Positions 44,128 to 53,090 of a DNA stretch of 64,000 nt are shown in pieces. This stretch comes from Microcoleus sp. FACHB-831 (lineage in GTDB: Bacteria > Cyanobacteriota > Cyanobacteriia > Cyanobacteriales > FACHB-T130). The stretch spans positions 1 through 64,000 of the forward strand of contig NZ_JACJON010000053.1 of the NCBI RefSeq assembly GCF_014695585.1. Reading direction: 5' to 3'. The notes under the pieces were generated by a model, which had not been told where the DNA came from, made no database searches, and saw only the letters and a program-made list of their open reading frames with translations. A program made the position numbers and the translations under genes. Every line of letters begins with the position of its first letter. Position 1 is the stretch's first letter.

Positions 44128-44607
44128 GATTTAAGCTCCTTTTTTTAAGGCTGTCGGGACAAAGCAAGGTAGAATTTTTGAAGAAGGTTTTTTATGAAGA
44201 GTTGGAAGTCTTTAAACCTTCAAAAAGTATTTGCTTACTTCCACAGCTTAGTACAGGGGATACATCTAAACCTGCATCTGAGGGAGGACTTGAAATCTCG
44301 GTTCCTATTACCAAAGAATGATAGCCGCGCGATCGCTGGCTCGTCTGCACTGCCAATAAGGTAAAATTTAGGCTTAGGCTGTGATAGGTAATTAGGATTG
44401 TTTTCTGCTTTTAACTAGCATAGTGCTAGGATGTGGCGCTTCGGGCAATAAAATGTGGCTGATGTGAATTTAAGTTACCTAAAAATAGATATTATGCAAT
44501 CTTTCCCGCTAGGGCATACTCCGGTTATTCCCATAAATAGATAGTGGGGAGAGCGATCGCTCTCCCCACTATGAGTAAATCAAAGCTTAAAATTAGGAAT
44601 ATTTACC
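44128..44607. other. gene-free spacer upstream of Mn-catalase
   Basis: 480 bp without a credible gene. It should hold the catalase promoter. Near its left end toward the SH3 gene is a perfect HIP1-centred palindrome, listed separately. An 83-codon open frame overlapping the catalase start is not supported. Confidence 0.45.
44541..44572. repeat. 32-bp perfect palindrome centred on HIP1
   Basis: A perfect 32-bp palindrome with arms ATAGTGGGGAGAGCGA; its centre is the HIP1 octamer GCGATCGC. It lies 36 bp after the SH3-protein gene stop (minus strand), where it could fold as a terminator-like hairpin, although no T-run follows. Confidence 0.75.
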
Positions 44608-44979
44608 TTATGTTCGCCATCTTTCAAATTGATCTTCCGAGCATCCGTTGATAAATTTGTTGCTTACCCAACCATTAAGTGGTTTAACTACTTCTGGAGT
44701 TACTCCAGGTTTTGATGTTACTCTGCCAGATATTTGCACCCAGCTTCCCGATTTTCGCACCGCTCTTACAATATCTCCCCTATTTAGTTTGGCAACAACT
44801 CGATTTTGAGCTTTAGGACCGCTCCGGATGTTGACATTATTTTCGTTAATAAACGAACATATGCTGTTGTTTTGTGCAATCAGGGTGGCAGCATTAGAAA
44901 TGGAAGTAGAGAAAAGCTGCAAACCAGTGATGGTAGAAAGTAGCGCGATCGCGGCTATATATTTTCGCGAATTGCTCAT
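44608..44979 (-). CDS. secreted SH3-domain protein
   Basis: About 123 residues; start at ATG 44979 (MSNSRKYIAAIALL). A signal peptide (IAAIALLSTITGLQLFSTSISNAA in parts) leads to a single bacterial SH3 (SH3b) domain: NNVNIRSGPKAQNRVVAKLNRGDIVRAVRKSG followed by WVQISGRV and GWVSNKFINGC. Two Cys flank the domain (CSFINEN and GCSED) and may form a disulfide. SH3b domains bind cell-wall peptides; a periplasmic wall-associated role is likely. Confidence 0.78.
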   Translation of the reverse strand: MSNSRKYIAAIALLSTITGLQLFSTSISNAATLIAQNNSICSFINENNVNIRSGPKAQNRVVAKLNRGDIVRAVRKSGSWVQISGRVTSKPGVTPEVVKPLNGWVSNKFINGCSEDQFERWRT

Positions 44980-45178
44980 ATTCAAAAGGCCTGGTTTAAC
45001 TGATGTCAATAAGCACAGCTTACCTTATTTAGTGCGACACTGTTGATTTTATAATATTTTTTTAATTTACTTGTATGCAAAATACTATTAGCCTGCCAAA
45101 GCTTTGGAAGAGCGATCGCTAATAATTTACCCCGCTTCTATTTATTACACCAGGTTTGAGCGCCAGCCTTACGTTCCA

Positions 45179-45382
45179 TTAATCAACTACGCTTAGTAAT
45201 CCCCTTTGCAGAGCATCGCAAACGCGGTTGATTTGATCTCTGTCCGTCGTGCTTAGGGAATCTTTAGATAACAGAGTTGACATTAGTAAATGTTGGTCAG
45301 TGCGACTAATTTGGCGAAAGGTAAATATTCGCTCAACTATTTGTTCCACTGAGACTTTGGGTAGATAAGCTGTAGCTGACAT
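45179..45382 (-). CDS. small conserved cyanobacterial protein
   Basis: 67-68 residues: VEQIVERIFTFRQISRTDQHLLMSTLLSKDSLS, then INRVCDALQRGLLSVVD. I recognise it as a widespread cyanobacterial small protein of unknown function, without a named domain; it is predicted to be all-helical and soluble. AAGGA lies before a double ATG. It is divergent from the MTA phosphorylase gene, separated by about 260 bp. Confidence 0.65.
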   Translation of the reverse strand: MSATAYLPKVSVEQIVERIFTFRQISRTDQHLLMSTLLSKDSLSTTDRDQINRVCDALQRGLLSVVD

Positions 45383-45642
45383 CATCCTTAAGATAGAAGT
45401 TAATGTATTAAACCGAACTCAGTATCTTAATTGTAAAGATATGTTCACAATAATAGGCTATTAAAACGCCATAATTCCTGTGACAATTACTTTGCCTTAA
45501 AGTGAGATCGATCATTGACAACTTGCCTTAATTTGTGCAGTCAATCCCTTATTTAGAAATAAGACCAGTTTCTCATGTGCTTTGAATAGACCATCTAATT
45601 TCCCGGTACAATAGCTTGGCGTTGCACGTAATAGGAAGGATG

Positions 45643-46515
45643 ATGGCTCAGGCAAAAATTGGGATTATCGGTGGTAGCGGCCTATACAAAATGGACGCCC
45701 TCAAGGACGTAGAAGAGGTGCAGATAGACACGCCATTTGGCGCACCATCTGACGCATTAATATTAGGAACTTTGCAAGGAACGCGGGTTGCTTTCTTAGC
45801 TCGTCACGGTCGCAACCATACTTTTTTACCCTCTGAGTTGCCGTTTCGAGCTAATATCCACGCTATGAAGCAGCTAGGAGTCGAGTATTTAATATCTGCA
45901 TCAGCTGTTGGTTCTCTCAAGGAAGAAGCTAAACCATTAGATATGGTAGTTCCGGATCAGTTTATTGACCGGACAAAAGATAGAATTTCCACATTTTTTG
46001 GGGAAGGAATTGTTGCACACATCGCTTTTGGCGATCCTGTCTGTAAGAATCTTGCCAAAGTGGTGGCTGATGCTGTTGAAAGTTTGCAACTGCCAGATGT
46101 AACTCTACATCGCGGCGGTACTTATGTATGCATGGAAGGGCCAGCATTTTCTACTAAAGCGGAGTCCAACCTCTATCGCAGTTGGGGCGCAACAGTAATT
46201 GGAATGACGAATCTGCCAGAGGCGAAGTTAGCACGAGAAGCGGAAATTGCTTATGCAACTTTAGCCTTAGTTACCGATTATGATTGCTGGCATTCAGACC
46301 ATGACAGCGTGACGGTAGACATGGTGATTGCCAATCTACAACGCAATGCGGTAAATGCTCAGAAAGTGATACAAGAAACCGTGCGGCGTTTGAGTGAAAA
46401 TCCTCCAGTTTCAGATGCTCACTCGGCGTTGAAGTATGCAATTCTTACTCGTCTGGATAATGTTCCGGCGGCGGCTAAGGAAAAGTTGGGTTTGTTGTTG
46501 AAGAAGTATTTGTAA
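45643..46515 (+). CDS. mtnP: S-methyl-5'-thioadenosine phosphorylase
   Basis: About 290 residues. It cleaves methylthioadenosine to adenine and methylthioribose-1-phosphate in methionine salvage. Motifs: [70 protein letters not shown] and [16 protein letters not shown]. The second ATG (45643) is preferred because AGGAAGG lies 4-10 nt upstream; the 45616 start would be a GTG without support. A bidirectional hairpin follows the stop. Confidence 0.95.
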   Translation: MAQAKIGIIGGSGLYKMDALKDVEEVQIDTPFGAPSDALILGTLQGTRVAFLARHGRNHTFLPSELPFRANIHAMKQLGVEYLISASAVGSLKEEAKPLDMVVPDQFIDRTKDRISTFFGEGIVAHIAFGDPVCKNLAKVVADAVESLQLPDVTLHRGGTYVCMEGPAFSTKAESNLYRSWGATVIGMTNLPEAKLAREAEIAYATLALVTDYDCWHSDHDSVTVDMVIANLQRNAVNAQKVIQETVRRLSENPPVSDAHSALKYAILTRLDNVPAAAKEKLGLLLKKYL

Positions 46516-46531
46516 ATTTCTCCTAGTAAGG

Positions 46532-46568
46532 AAGCAGCAGCCAGGATTTTGTTACTGGACTGCTGCTT
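46532..46568. terminator. hairpin between convergent genes
   Basis: AAGCAGCAG and CTGCTGCTT form a 9-bp stem, with an inner CCAG/CTGG pair. It lies between mtnP and the convergent Thr-rich gene and probably terminates both; A/T-rich sequence flanks it. Confidence 0.6.
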
Positions 46569-46587
46569 GAAAGCTATAAAAAAAGTG

Positions 46588-46959
46588 TTATTTATTTAAT
46601 TGTTGTTTAGTAGTAGTAGTAGTGTTTGTAATAGTAGTGTGAGTATTCCTGCGTGAAGTACAGCGTTGGTGAGTTTGAGTGGGTAGAGAGGAAGTAATGA
46701 TAGTTTGGTTATTTATAATCAGACGTTTATAGCTTGTACCATTACTAATTAAAGCTTGTCCGCAGCCATTGGTCGTGATAGTTCTAGTGCTATTGCGCTC
46801 GCGCAAATTAGTCGTCTGGACTGTATATTTAGTGCGCGGTGCCAACTCCGTGACTACGACTTGATTGCTGGTAGTCTTGTAGGGAGTGGCTAGGGCAGTA
46901 GTGCCAGAAGTTATCAGCAGCGTAGTACTTATTGCAATCGTCATTAACTTTGAATTCAT
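46588..46959 (-). CDS. secreted Thr-rich small protein, unknown function
   Basis: 123 residues. A signal peptide (MNSKLMTIAISTTLLITSGTTALA) gives an exported protein. The middle (LAPRTKYTVQTTNLRERNSTRTIT) is basic with a Cys in NGCGQ. The C-terminal 35 residues are a Thr/Asn/Gln low-complexity tail encoded by a TAGTAG/TTAGTA-like microsatellite on the plus strand, so its length may vary between strains. No domain recognised. Confidence 0.55.
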   Translation of the reverse strand: MNSKLMTIAISTTLLITSGTTALATPYKTTSNQVVVTELAPRTKYTVQTTNLRERNSTRTITTNGCGQALISNGTSYKRLIINNQTIITSSLPTQTHQRCTSRRNTHTTITNTTTTTKQQLNK

Positions 46960-47081
46960 GGCAATTCCTCAACTAGACATCATGTGTATAGGCTAGCTCA
47001 TAGAACAGGCTTATACCGCGATCGCAGACACTAAAAGGCTAAAATTTAAGTTAAAAAACCTAACTAGCCGCTTTTTGTAAC

Positions 47082-48098
47082 CTATCCATAAATTAACTTC
47101 TTAAACTGCTCCTCTGCTCGAATTGCAGCAAAAGCAGAGTCAGTTTTTGCCATTTCCTTATACTGTTCGTGCATATCAATAGCCCATTGTAAATTTCCGA
47201 TTGCAAGATTTACGCGGTATTGCATCGCATAAGAACGAGCGTTTTGATACCTAGCTTCAGCTAGATTTGGGTCTAATTTCACAGCAGCGTTATAAGATTG
47301 GGTTGCTTCTAGATATCGCCCTTCAGCAAAATGAGCTTCGCCTTGCTGCAAATAATCATTTGCATTAAAAAATTCTTCTTGAACCGCTGCTTCCGCTTCC
47401 TCAGATTCGGCTACAAGCTCATATTGACCATCTGAAACCACTTCTGATGTTTGATATTCTGCTTCATAATTCTCGGTTTCGATTTCTTGTTCAAAATCGC
47501 TCTGCACTTGGTAATACTGCTCGTACCTTAACCTTTCTATTTCTGCAAAACCAATATCTATCTGTTGTCTTAACTCAGATAATGCAGTTTGCGCCTCCGA
47601 TATTGGAATTAGTAGTTGATTAATTAGCTCAGCTTTGAGCTTTTCAATCTGCTGGTTAAAATCTTCGGTTTGGCTTTTAAAGTCAGCAGTTACTTTGGCG
47701 GTTATTTGTACGGCTAATTTATCCCCTATTTCTTCTAATTCATGGGGAGCGTAAGCAGGTATTTGTTTAATTCCATTGCGGCTTAACAACCACACTCCGG
47801 ATACTGTTACTATGCAAACTAAAATTAGTAAAAATAGCAAAGTATTGAGTAAAATTGTCGTGCGGCTGAAGGCGCGGTCAACTTCTTCTTGAACGCGATC
47901 GCGCATTTCCAACTCTAGCCGTAGCCTTTGCACTTCCTGTTGCTCCTGCTGGTTCAACATCGTTACAGCAGACGTTGGCTGGTGTGATATAAATGGTGCA
48001 GCCTCGACAGTAGCAGTCCCAGAAAATAATAGAAGTATCAAAAGAGTAAATGCACCAAGCGCACGCACAACTGACGCAACTAGATTGTTGATTTTCAT
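47082..48098 (-). CDS. TPR-containing membrane protein
   Basis: About 338 residues; start at ATG 48098 (MKINNLVASVV). A signal-like first segment (ALGAFTLLILLLFSGTATVEA) and a second transmembrane segment (TILLNTLLFLLILVCIVTVSGVWLLS) bracket a short loop. A long coiled-coil/acidic region follows (DFKSQTEDFNQQIEKLKAEL; EIETENYEAEYQ). The C-terminal 110 residues have TPR-like repeats (DYLQQGEAHFAEGRYLEATQSY, NLAEARYQNARSYAM). Function unknown; similar architectures are common in cyanobacteria. It is divergent from the cupin gene with a 47-bp gap. Confidence 0.78.
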   Translation of the reverse strand: MKINNLVASVVRALGAFTLLILLLFSGTATVEAAPFISHQPTSAVTMLNQQEQQEVQRLRLELEMRDRVQEEVDRAFSRTTILLNTLLFLLILVCIVTVSGVWLLSRNGIKQIPAYAPHELEEIGDKLAVQITAKVTADFKSQTEDFNQQIEKLKAELINQLLIPISEAQTALSELRQQIDIGFAEIERLRYEQYYQVQSDFEQEIETENYEAEYQTSEVVSDGQYELVAESEEAEAAVQEEFFNANDYLQQGEAHFAEGRYLEATQSYNAAVKLDPNLAEARYQNARSYAMQYRVNLAIGNLQWAIDMHEQYKEMAKTDSAFAAIRAEEQFKKLIYG

Positions 48099-48145
48099 AA
48101 AATTAGGTAATTTTAAACTTATCCCGCCAGCCGATATTAAAGACC

Positions 48146-48634
48146 GTGCAACCTCCACAAATCAAGCGCCTGACCCAAGAATTACTCGATACTATAGCCC
48201 AGCAAGCTCGTAACAGCCCCCGCCAGCGCCAAAACTACAATTTTCACGACGAAACCGAAAAAGTTCAACGCTTTCTCAACGTCCTCCAGCCTGGAACCTA
48301 CGTGCGTCCCCACCGCCATCACCGTCCAGCGGCGATGAACGGGTTTGAGTTCTTCTTAGTTCTGCAAGGGGAAATAGGCATGATCGTCATGAATGAAGAT
48401 GGTAAAATATTATACACAGAGCGTATAAGTGCTAATGGTTCAACCAGGGGGATTGAACTTGCCGAAGGAACAGTTCATACTCTAGTGGCGCTAGCTCCAG
48501 ATACTATAATTCTGGAATTAAAAGAAGGGCCTTATAACTCTAGAGGCGATAAAGAATTTCTTGAGGCTTTCCCAACTGAGGGGACGCCAGCAGCGACGCA
48601 GTTGGTAGAAAAGTGGGTTGGGTACTTTGCTTAA
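48146..48634 (+). CDS. WbuC family cupin
   Basis: 162 residues, GTG start. Members have a cupin fold with a metal site; here YVRPHRHHRPAAMNGFEFFLVLQGEIGMIV supplies the His-rich metal motif and LAEGTVHTLVALAPDTIILELKEGPY the later His and strands. The family is associated in some bacteria with O-antigen or polysaccharide gene clusters; no such cluster is present here, and the catalytic role is unknown. Confidence 0.85.
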   Translation: MQPPQIKRLTQELLDTIAQQARNSPRQRQNYNFHDETEKVQRFLNVLQPGTYVRPHRHHRPAAMNGFEFFLVLQGEIGMIVMNEDGKILYTERISANGSTRGIELAEGTVHTLVALAPDTIILELKEGPYNSRGDKEFLEAFPTEGTPAATQLVEKWVGYFA

Positions 48635-48737
48635 AAGGCAGTTGATATCCAGATGTCTGCAATTTTACTTAAGCAATTGCCGATTACGCACAACACGGAC
48701 TTGGTATATCAGTAGAACAAATTACTAACCTTTGTAG

Positions 48738-51188
48738 CTAAACCACTTGGTAAATAAAGCTGAGAGTTGCCCAAGTGGCCACATCAAGCGAGTAAGTGTC
48801 AGAGGATGTAGAGGTAGCTTCGGATGCGATCGCCCCCCGTTCTCTAATCGCATTGGCGCTAGCATCGTGCAAATCTTGCAACAACGCTCGTGCCACATCC
48901 AGGGAGTTGTTCAACTCTGCTACTCGCTCTCGTTTTGGATTAGACAATGCTAAAGCGGCCATCGTCTGGGTGAAGGGTGCTTTACTACAAATTAGTTGCA
49001 TTTCCGCCAATCCTGCTGGGCCGGAAATAACCCATGAAAAAGATGCCGAAGGTTGCGGCAAAATTAGGGTAGTTTGTGGCTCGACGCGCGGTTCTTGGAA
49101 AGTGGTTTTTGTTTCCCCCGTCGCCGATACTTCTTGCGATTGCATAGGATAGAAAGCGATCGCGCTACCCGAACTATCCAGCCCCAAGATCATCAAATAC
49201 AGTGGTTCCTTGCCCTCGTTCTCAATCCGATACTGAATTCGGCTACCGACGGGTAAAGTAGGAATCCCCGCTTGACTCGTTCCCATGTTTTGGTTGGGGA
49301 CGCTAGCGCCAACCAAAGGCGATCGCAGAGTTTCTCTTAGCACTAGCACCTGTTCTTGAGGAGAAACCATCTCCAGCGTCGCCCTAACTCCCAACCGCGA
49401 AGAACCCTCATTCACCGTCAGACGCCACAACTTAGCCGCTAAAAGCGTTTTTAGTTTTGGAACCAAGCGATTGACAGCCACCTTCACCGCCTCTCCCGCT
49501 TGCCCTGCTGTATTGGGAAGTGGGTCGCGACCGAGAGAAAATAACCCATAACCCGTTTGAGAAAGCGCTATAACAGGGGCTTTGGGTGCGGCTGTAACTG
49601 ATGTATCAGCTAAATTAGTATGTGCAGCAGCTACATCGGTCGTTGTTTGCGATCGCACGTTGCCAAATAAATAATCAGCAGGTTGATCCACCGCCGCCAC
49701 AATTGAGGATGCACACGCAACGTTAGCAAAGGCGCTGGTTGCATCTACCCGCTCAATTCTCTCCAGACGAGCATCCAAGGCAATCTTCAAGCCGATATTG
49801 CGCGGCAGAACCCGCACGGCTTCTTGAACTAGCTGCCCCACCTGAACAGAGTTTTGGGGGCTTTGTGGTACTTGAGTTAAAGTTTCCTGACTTTTGACTT
49901 CTGGCTCTAGGCTTTTTAATTGCGCCTTGGCAGTCAGACCATCGCGAGAGCGAATTTGCAAGCGCAGGGGTTGATCGGAGGAACCGGGTAGGGGAACAAG
50001 GGTGAGTTGGCTATTTATCCCGTAATATTCCAGAACCGTTGCTGGAACGCCTGCTAGCCAAACTTGGGCAGCTTTGCCATTATCTTCAACAGCTACAACT
50101 ACACCATCTGCCCCCATAGTGGGGTTTGGTGAGAGGTTGTAAGCAAGTAGCGATCGCTCGTTACTTTTCTGTCCGCTTAACTGGGGTTGTTGCTCTTTAC
50201 CCACCAATTGCTCAACTACCCCAGCGGCTCTACTGAGGCTAATTTGAACTGTTGTTGGCGGCGTGGCTTGCCAAAGATGTTGAGTAAGAGCATAGGTAAA
50301 CAGCCCAGCGCTGAAACCACCCCAAGGAGCCTCGCTTGCTAGTTGACTCGGCCCTGCTGCTGCTAGAACAATACCTGGCATCTGACCCAAGTCGCGCTTT
50401 ATCTTCAGCGGATCGGATGAAGAATTGAGGCGGCGTAGGAGTTCTTCTTGAAAAGCGAGTTCTTCTAAACTGGGGCTATCTGCCGAAAGGCTGGCGCGGG
50501 ATCGAATCCGCAGATTGCTTTGGACGACAGTACCGGGATCTGTGTAGCTGGTATCGAGAACAGTGGTTACTTGGTCGGTAGCAAGCGATCGCAACAGCAA
50601 GATTAGCGTCTCTTCCAGCAAATCGTTGACCCCTTGTGTCTCCTTCGCTGACAGGACGCCATCAACAGGTACTAGGGAATTTTGGATTTTGCTCGTTCCC
50701 AAACTCTGCTTGGGAATAGAATTTTGGATTAGCGAATTTTCCTCTTGTGGTACATCTATCCCAGATGCATCCATCATCTTCACGCGGCTACCATATCCGC
50801 TGAAGTGGAAAAGCACAACATCGCCCTCACGCGCCTGATTCGTTAGATGCTCTAGGAAAGCCGTCTCAATATTCTGCCGTGTGGCTTCTTTGTCCGTCAC
50901 GCTGAGAATATCGCCAGGTTTAAAACCAAACCTGTGAATCAACAGTTCCCGTTGCAACTCTACATCAGTGACACAACCCCCCAACGCCGCACTGCGGGGG
51001 TACTGATTTATTCCCACAAGTAGAGCCAACTTCCGCCCGTTCGTTTGTGCCAGAGCTTGATAATAGCGATCCAGCAAAGGTACTGCAAAGCTTTTATCCG
51101 CCAGTATCGATAGCGCCGTTTCGCTCGCGCCCAGTGCTGCCAGCGCCAAACCAGCCTGTTGCAAAAAAGTCCGCCGCTTCAGTCCCAT
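48738..51188 (-). CDS. pseudo-caspase (caspase fold, catalytic His and Cys replaced)
   Basis: 816 residues. Tat signal: LKRRTFLQQAG. A peptidase C14/caspase p20 domain follows: KLALLVGINQYP, LGGCVTDVELQRELLIHRFGF, and the position of catalytic His as FHFSGYGSRV (Tyr132). The catalytic Cys position is TTVLDTSYTD (Ser214). Both dyad residues are changed (H to Y, C to S), so cleavage is unlikely; such 'YS' pseudo-orthocaspases are known in cyanobacteria. The C-terminal half (after about 370) contains SH3/DUF4384-like stretches (GSRIQYRIENEGKEPLYLMIL). Residues about 152-171 are a repeat-derived insertion. Function probably scaffolding or regulation outside the cytoplasm. Confidence 0.82.
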   Translation of the reverse strand: MGLKRRTFLQQAGLALAALGASETALSILADKSFAVPLLDRYYQALAQTNGRKLALLVGINQYPRSAALGGCVTDVELQRELLIHRFGFKPGDILSVTDKEATRQNIETAFLEHLTNQAREGDVVLFHFSGYGSRVKMMDASGIDVPQEENSLIQNSIPKQSLGTSKIQNSLVPVDGVLSAKETQGVNDLLEETLILLLRSLATDQVTTVLDTSYTDPGTVVQSNLRIRSRASLSADSPSLEELAFQEELLRRLNSSSDPLKIKRDLGQMPGIVLAAAGPSQLASEAPWGGFSAGLFTYALTQHLWQATPPTTVQISLSRAAGVVEQLVGKEQQPQLSGQKSNERSLLAYNLSPNPTMGADGVVVAVEDNGKAAQVWLAGVPATVLEYYGINSQLTLVPLPGSSDQPLRLQIRSRDGLTAKAQLKSLEPEVKSQETLTQVPQSPQNSVQVGQLVQEAVRVLPRNIGLKIALDARLERIERVDATSAFANVACASSIVAAVDQPADYLFGNVRSQTTTDVAAAHTNLADTSVTAAPKAPVIALSQTGYGLFSLGRDPLPNTAGQAGEAVKVAVNRLVPKLKTLLAAKLWRLTVNEGSSRLGVRATLEMVSPQEQVLVLRETLRSPLVGASVPNQNMGTSQAGIPTLPVGSRIQYRIENEGKEPLYLMILGLDSSGSAIAFYPMQSQEVSATGETKTTFQEPRVEPQTTLILPQPSASFSWVISGPAGLAEMQLICSKAPFTQTMAALALSNPKRERVAELNNSLDVARALLQDLHDASANAIRERGAIASEATSTSSDTYSLDVATWATLSFIYQVV
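50677..50730. repeat. repeat insertion inside the pseudo-caspase gene
   Basis: A CGTTCCCAGGCT-family core (CTCGTTCCCAAACTCTG... through CTTGGGAATAG, about 50692-50717) is flanked by perfect 12-bp direct copies of GAATTTTGGATT (50677-50688 and 50719-50730). In frame it gives IQNSIPKQSLGTSKIQNS, with IQNS twice. The direct repeats look like a target-site duplication or a second repeated unit. Confidence 0.75.
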
Positions 51189-51474
51189 TCCTTCAATTTT
51201 CCTCTGCCATCCCAGGTATCCTGGCAGAGCCTACCATTTCTATCCTATGCGTAGTTGGTAACGCCTCATGTCACGGGAGACACAAAGGCGTTTCCTCTTA
51301 TACTATTTTGGATTTTAGATTTTGGATTTTGGATTTTTTAAGCCCCGCCAGTAGGTAGTAGAGACGCGAAGCACAATTTCGCGTCTCTACTTCAATCCAC
51401 AATCCTAAACCCAAATAGTATTAGCCGCCTCAATCCGCAGACTCCATACGCAGCGTCTGGAATCCAGATATAGC

Positions 51475-52662
51475 TTAAATTTCAAAAGTATAAACATTCA
51501 TCGCTATTGCCAACTCTTTAGCGACCTCTGGTCGTGAAAATTCCGGTGGGGGCAATTCACCCCTACGCAACATTTCCCGCACTTTTGTCCCCGACAGATG
51601 AATTCTTTCTTCTGGCGTACTGGGACTGGTCTTAGTAGTTGCCATCTGCTGGGTGCGCTTGCAGTAAAAGGCATGTTCAAACTTCATCGGCACAATGCCT
51701 AATTCACCTGGCTCAAATTCGTCAAATATGTATTGCGCGTCGTATGTGCCGTAGTAATTACCAACTCCCGCATGATCTCGACCGACTATGAAGTGGGTGC
51801 AGCCGTAGTTTTTGCGGATGAGTGCATGGAAAATCGCCTCGCGGGGGCCAGCGTAGCGCATCGCCGCTGGGTTAATCGCCAAAATCACTCTATCTTTCGG
51901 ATAGTAGTGGTTGAGCATAATTTCATAACAGCGCATTCGCACATCCGCTGCGATGTCATCCTCTTTAGTTGCACCTACTAGGGGGTGCAGGAATAAACCA
52001 TCTACGGTTTCCATAGCGCACTTTTGGATATATTCATGCGCTCTATGGATGGGGTTGCGTGTTTGGAACCCAACTATAGTTTTCCAACCCTTTTCCTTAA
52101 ACATCTGGCGGGATTGGAGCGGGTCGATTTGGTAGGTAGGAAATTGGGGATGAGGGTCGCGTTGCAGCAACCAAATGGGGCCTGCGAGATTTATTGGCCC
52201 TTGGTTGTAGACAACCTGCACCCCTGGGTGTTTTGTATCGTCCGTGCGGTAGACGTTGATTGCCTCGTGGGCTTTGTTATAGCGATATTTTTGAGTCAGC
52301 TCCAAAATGCCCACAAAGCGCCCGTTCGAGTCATCCAAGCGCACCCAATTGCCTTCTTTGAGGGGTTCAGCTACTTCCTCTGTAACCGATAGGGTGATGG
52401 GAATCGACCAAGGAAGCCCGTTAGCCAAGCGCATATCAGACACGACTTTCTCGTAGTCTGCCTGGTTCATAAAGCCATTGAGGGGACTAAATGCACCAAT
52501 GGCAATCATTACTAAATCGGAGAGCGATCGCTCGTTTAGTTGCACTCGCGGCAAATGGTCTGCTTGAGCGAGAAATTCCTCTCGTTCTGCTGGTGTATCG
52601 ATTCTATTGATCAGTTGGCCACCGTGAGGAGTAATGCCGTCTGCTTGCTTAGTCATCTGCAT
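51475..52662 (-). CDS. sat: sulfate adenylyltransferase
   Basis: 395 residues, monofunctional ATP sulfurylase of the Met3/Sat type. It makes adenosine 5'-phosphosulfate from ATP and sulfate, the first step of sulfate assimilation. Motifs: [42 protein letters not shown] (QTRNPxHRAHE signature), [33 protein letters not shown] and the C-terminal [15 protein letters not shown]. Start at 52662 or the second ATG at 52656. No neighbouring sulfate genes. Confidence 0.96.
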   Translation of the reverse strand: MQMTKQADGITPHGGQLINRIDTPAEREEFLAQADHLPRVQLNERSLSDLVMIAIGAFSPLNGFMNQADYEKVVSDMRLANGLPWSIPITLSVTEEVAEPLKEGNWVRLDDSNGRFVGILELTQKYRYNKAHEAINVYRTDDTKHPGVQVVYNQGPINLAGPIWLLQRDPHPQFPTYQIDPLQSRQMFKEKGWKTIVGFQTRNPIHRAHEYIQKCAMETVDGLFLHPLVGATKEDDIAADVRMRCYEIMLNHYYPKDRVILAINPAAMRYAGPREAIFHALIRKNYGCTHFIVGRDHAGVGNYYGTYDAQYIFDEFEPGELGIVPMKFEHAFYCKRTQQMATTKTSPSTPEERIHLSGTKVREMLRRGELPPPEFSRPEVAKELAIAMNVYTFEI

Positions 52663-52740
52663 TGAGGAGGGTAGATTGGGGATTTGGGCTGCAAAAATTT
52701 ATCGTACCAAGCAAGAGAGCATTTTTACCCCCTCAAGATT

Positions 52741-52956
52741 TCATGTTTGCATAAAAAATTCCTCTGGATCGGTTCCCCAGTTTACCCAGCGGATTGCTTT
52801 GCGTGCCAGCTTAACATCAGGCGGGACTCGCAATACATGGATGGATTTTGTGCTGGGGCATATCATTTTTAATAAGTGAATTGGCTCGATATCGAGATTA
52901 TTAGCTATTTTTAATAAAGTATATTCTTGCCAAGTATCTAATTCTTGGGCTTCCAA
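52741..52956 (-). CDS. small hypothetical protein, start unclear
   Basis: At least 71 codons, beginning at TTG 52956: LDTWQEYTLLKIANNLDIEPIHLLKM, then SIHVLRVPPDVKLARKAIRWVNWGTDPEEFF. The frame stays open upstream through KPIPLIQGIGYARICQE to a TAA near 53010, without ATG or GTG. The C-terminal part looks like a conserved cyanobacterial protein. The lack of a normal start suggests a 5' truncation or frameshift. Divergent orientation is absent: it lies in the same direction as sat and mnmA. Confidence 0.45.
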   Translation of the reverse strand: MEAQELDTWQEYTLLKIANNLDIEPIHLLKMICPSTKSIHVLRVPPDVKLARKAIRWVNWGTDPEEFFMQT

Positions 52957-53039
52957 TTCTTGGCAGATTCGAGCGTAACCTATACCCTGTATTAGGGGTA
53001 TGGGTTTTAACCATATTTAGTCACATACTTATATTAAAA

Positions 53040-53069
53040 AAGAGGCAAAAGATTTTACTTTTGCCTCTT
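53040..53069 (-). terminator. terminator downstream of mnmA
   Basis: AAGAGGCAAAAG and CTTTTGCCTCTT make a perfect 12-bp stem with a 6-nt loop, followed on the minus strand by a T6 run. It starts about 20 bp past the mnmA stop. Its GGCAAAAG/CTTTTGCC core is like the first half of the composite repeats at 29711 and 36545. Confidence 0.85.
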
Positions 53070-53090
53070 ATAAAATTGTCTTTTTACAGG

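Noticed and set aside
44070-44321. 83-codon plus-strand frame over the Mn-catalase start
   Set aside because: It is mostly the reverse of the catalase 5' end and leader, with no ribosome-binding site.
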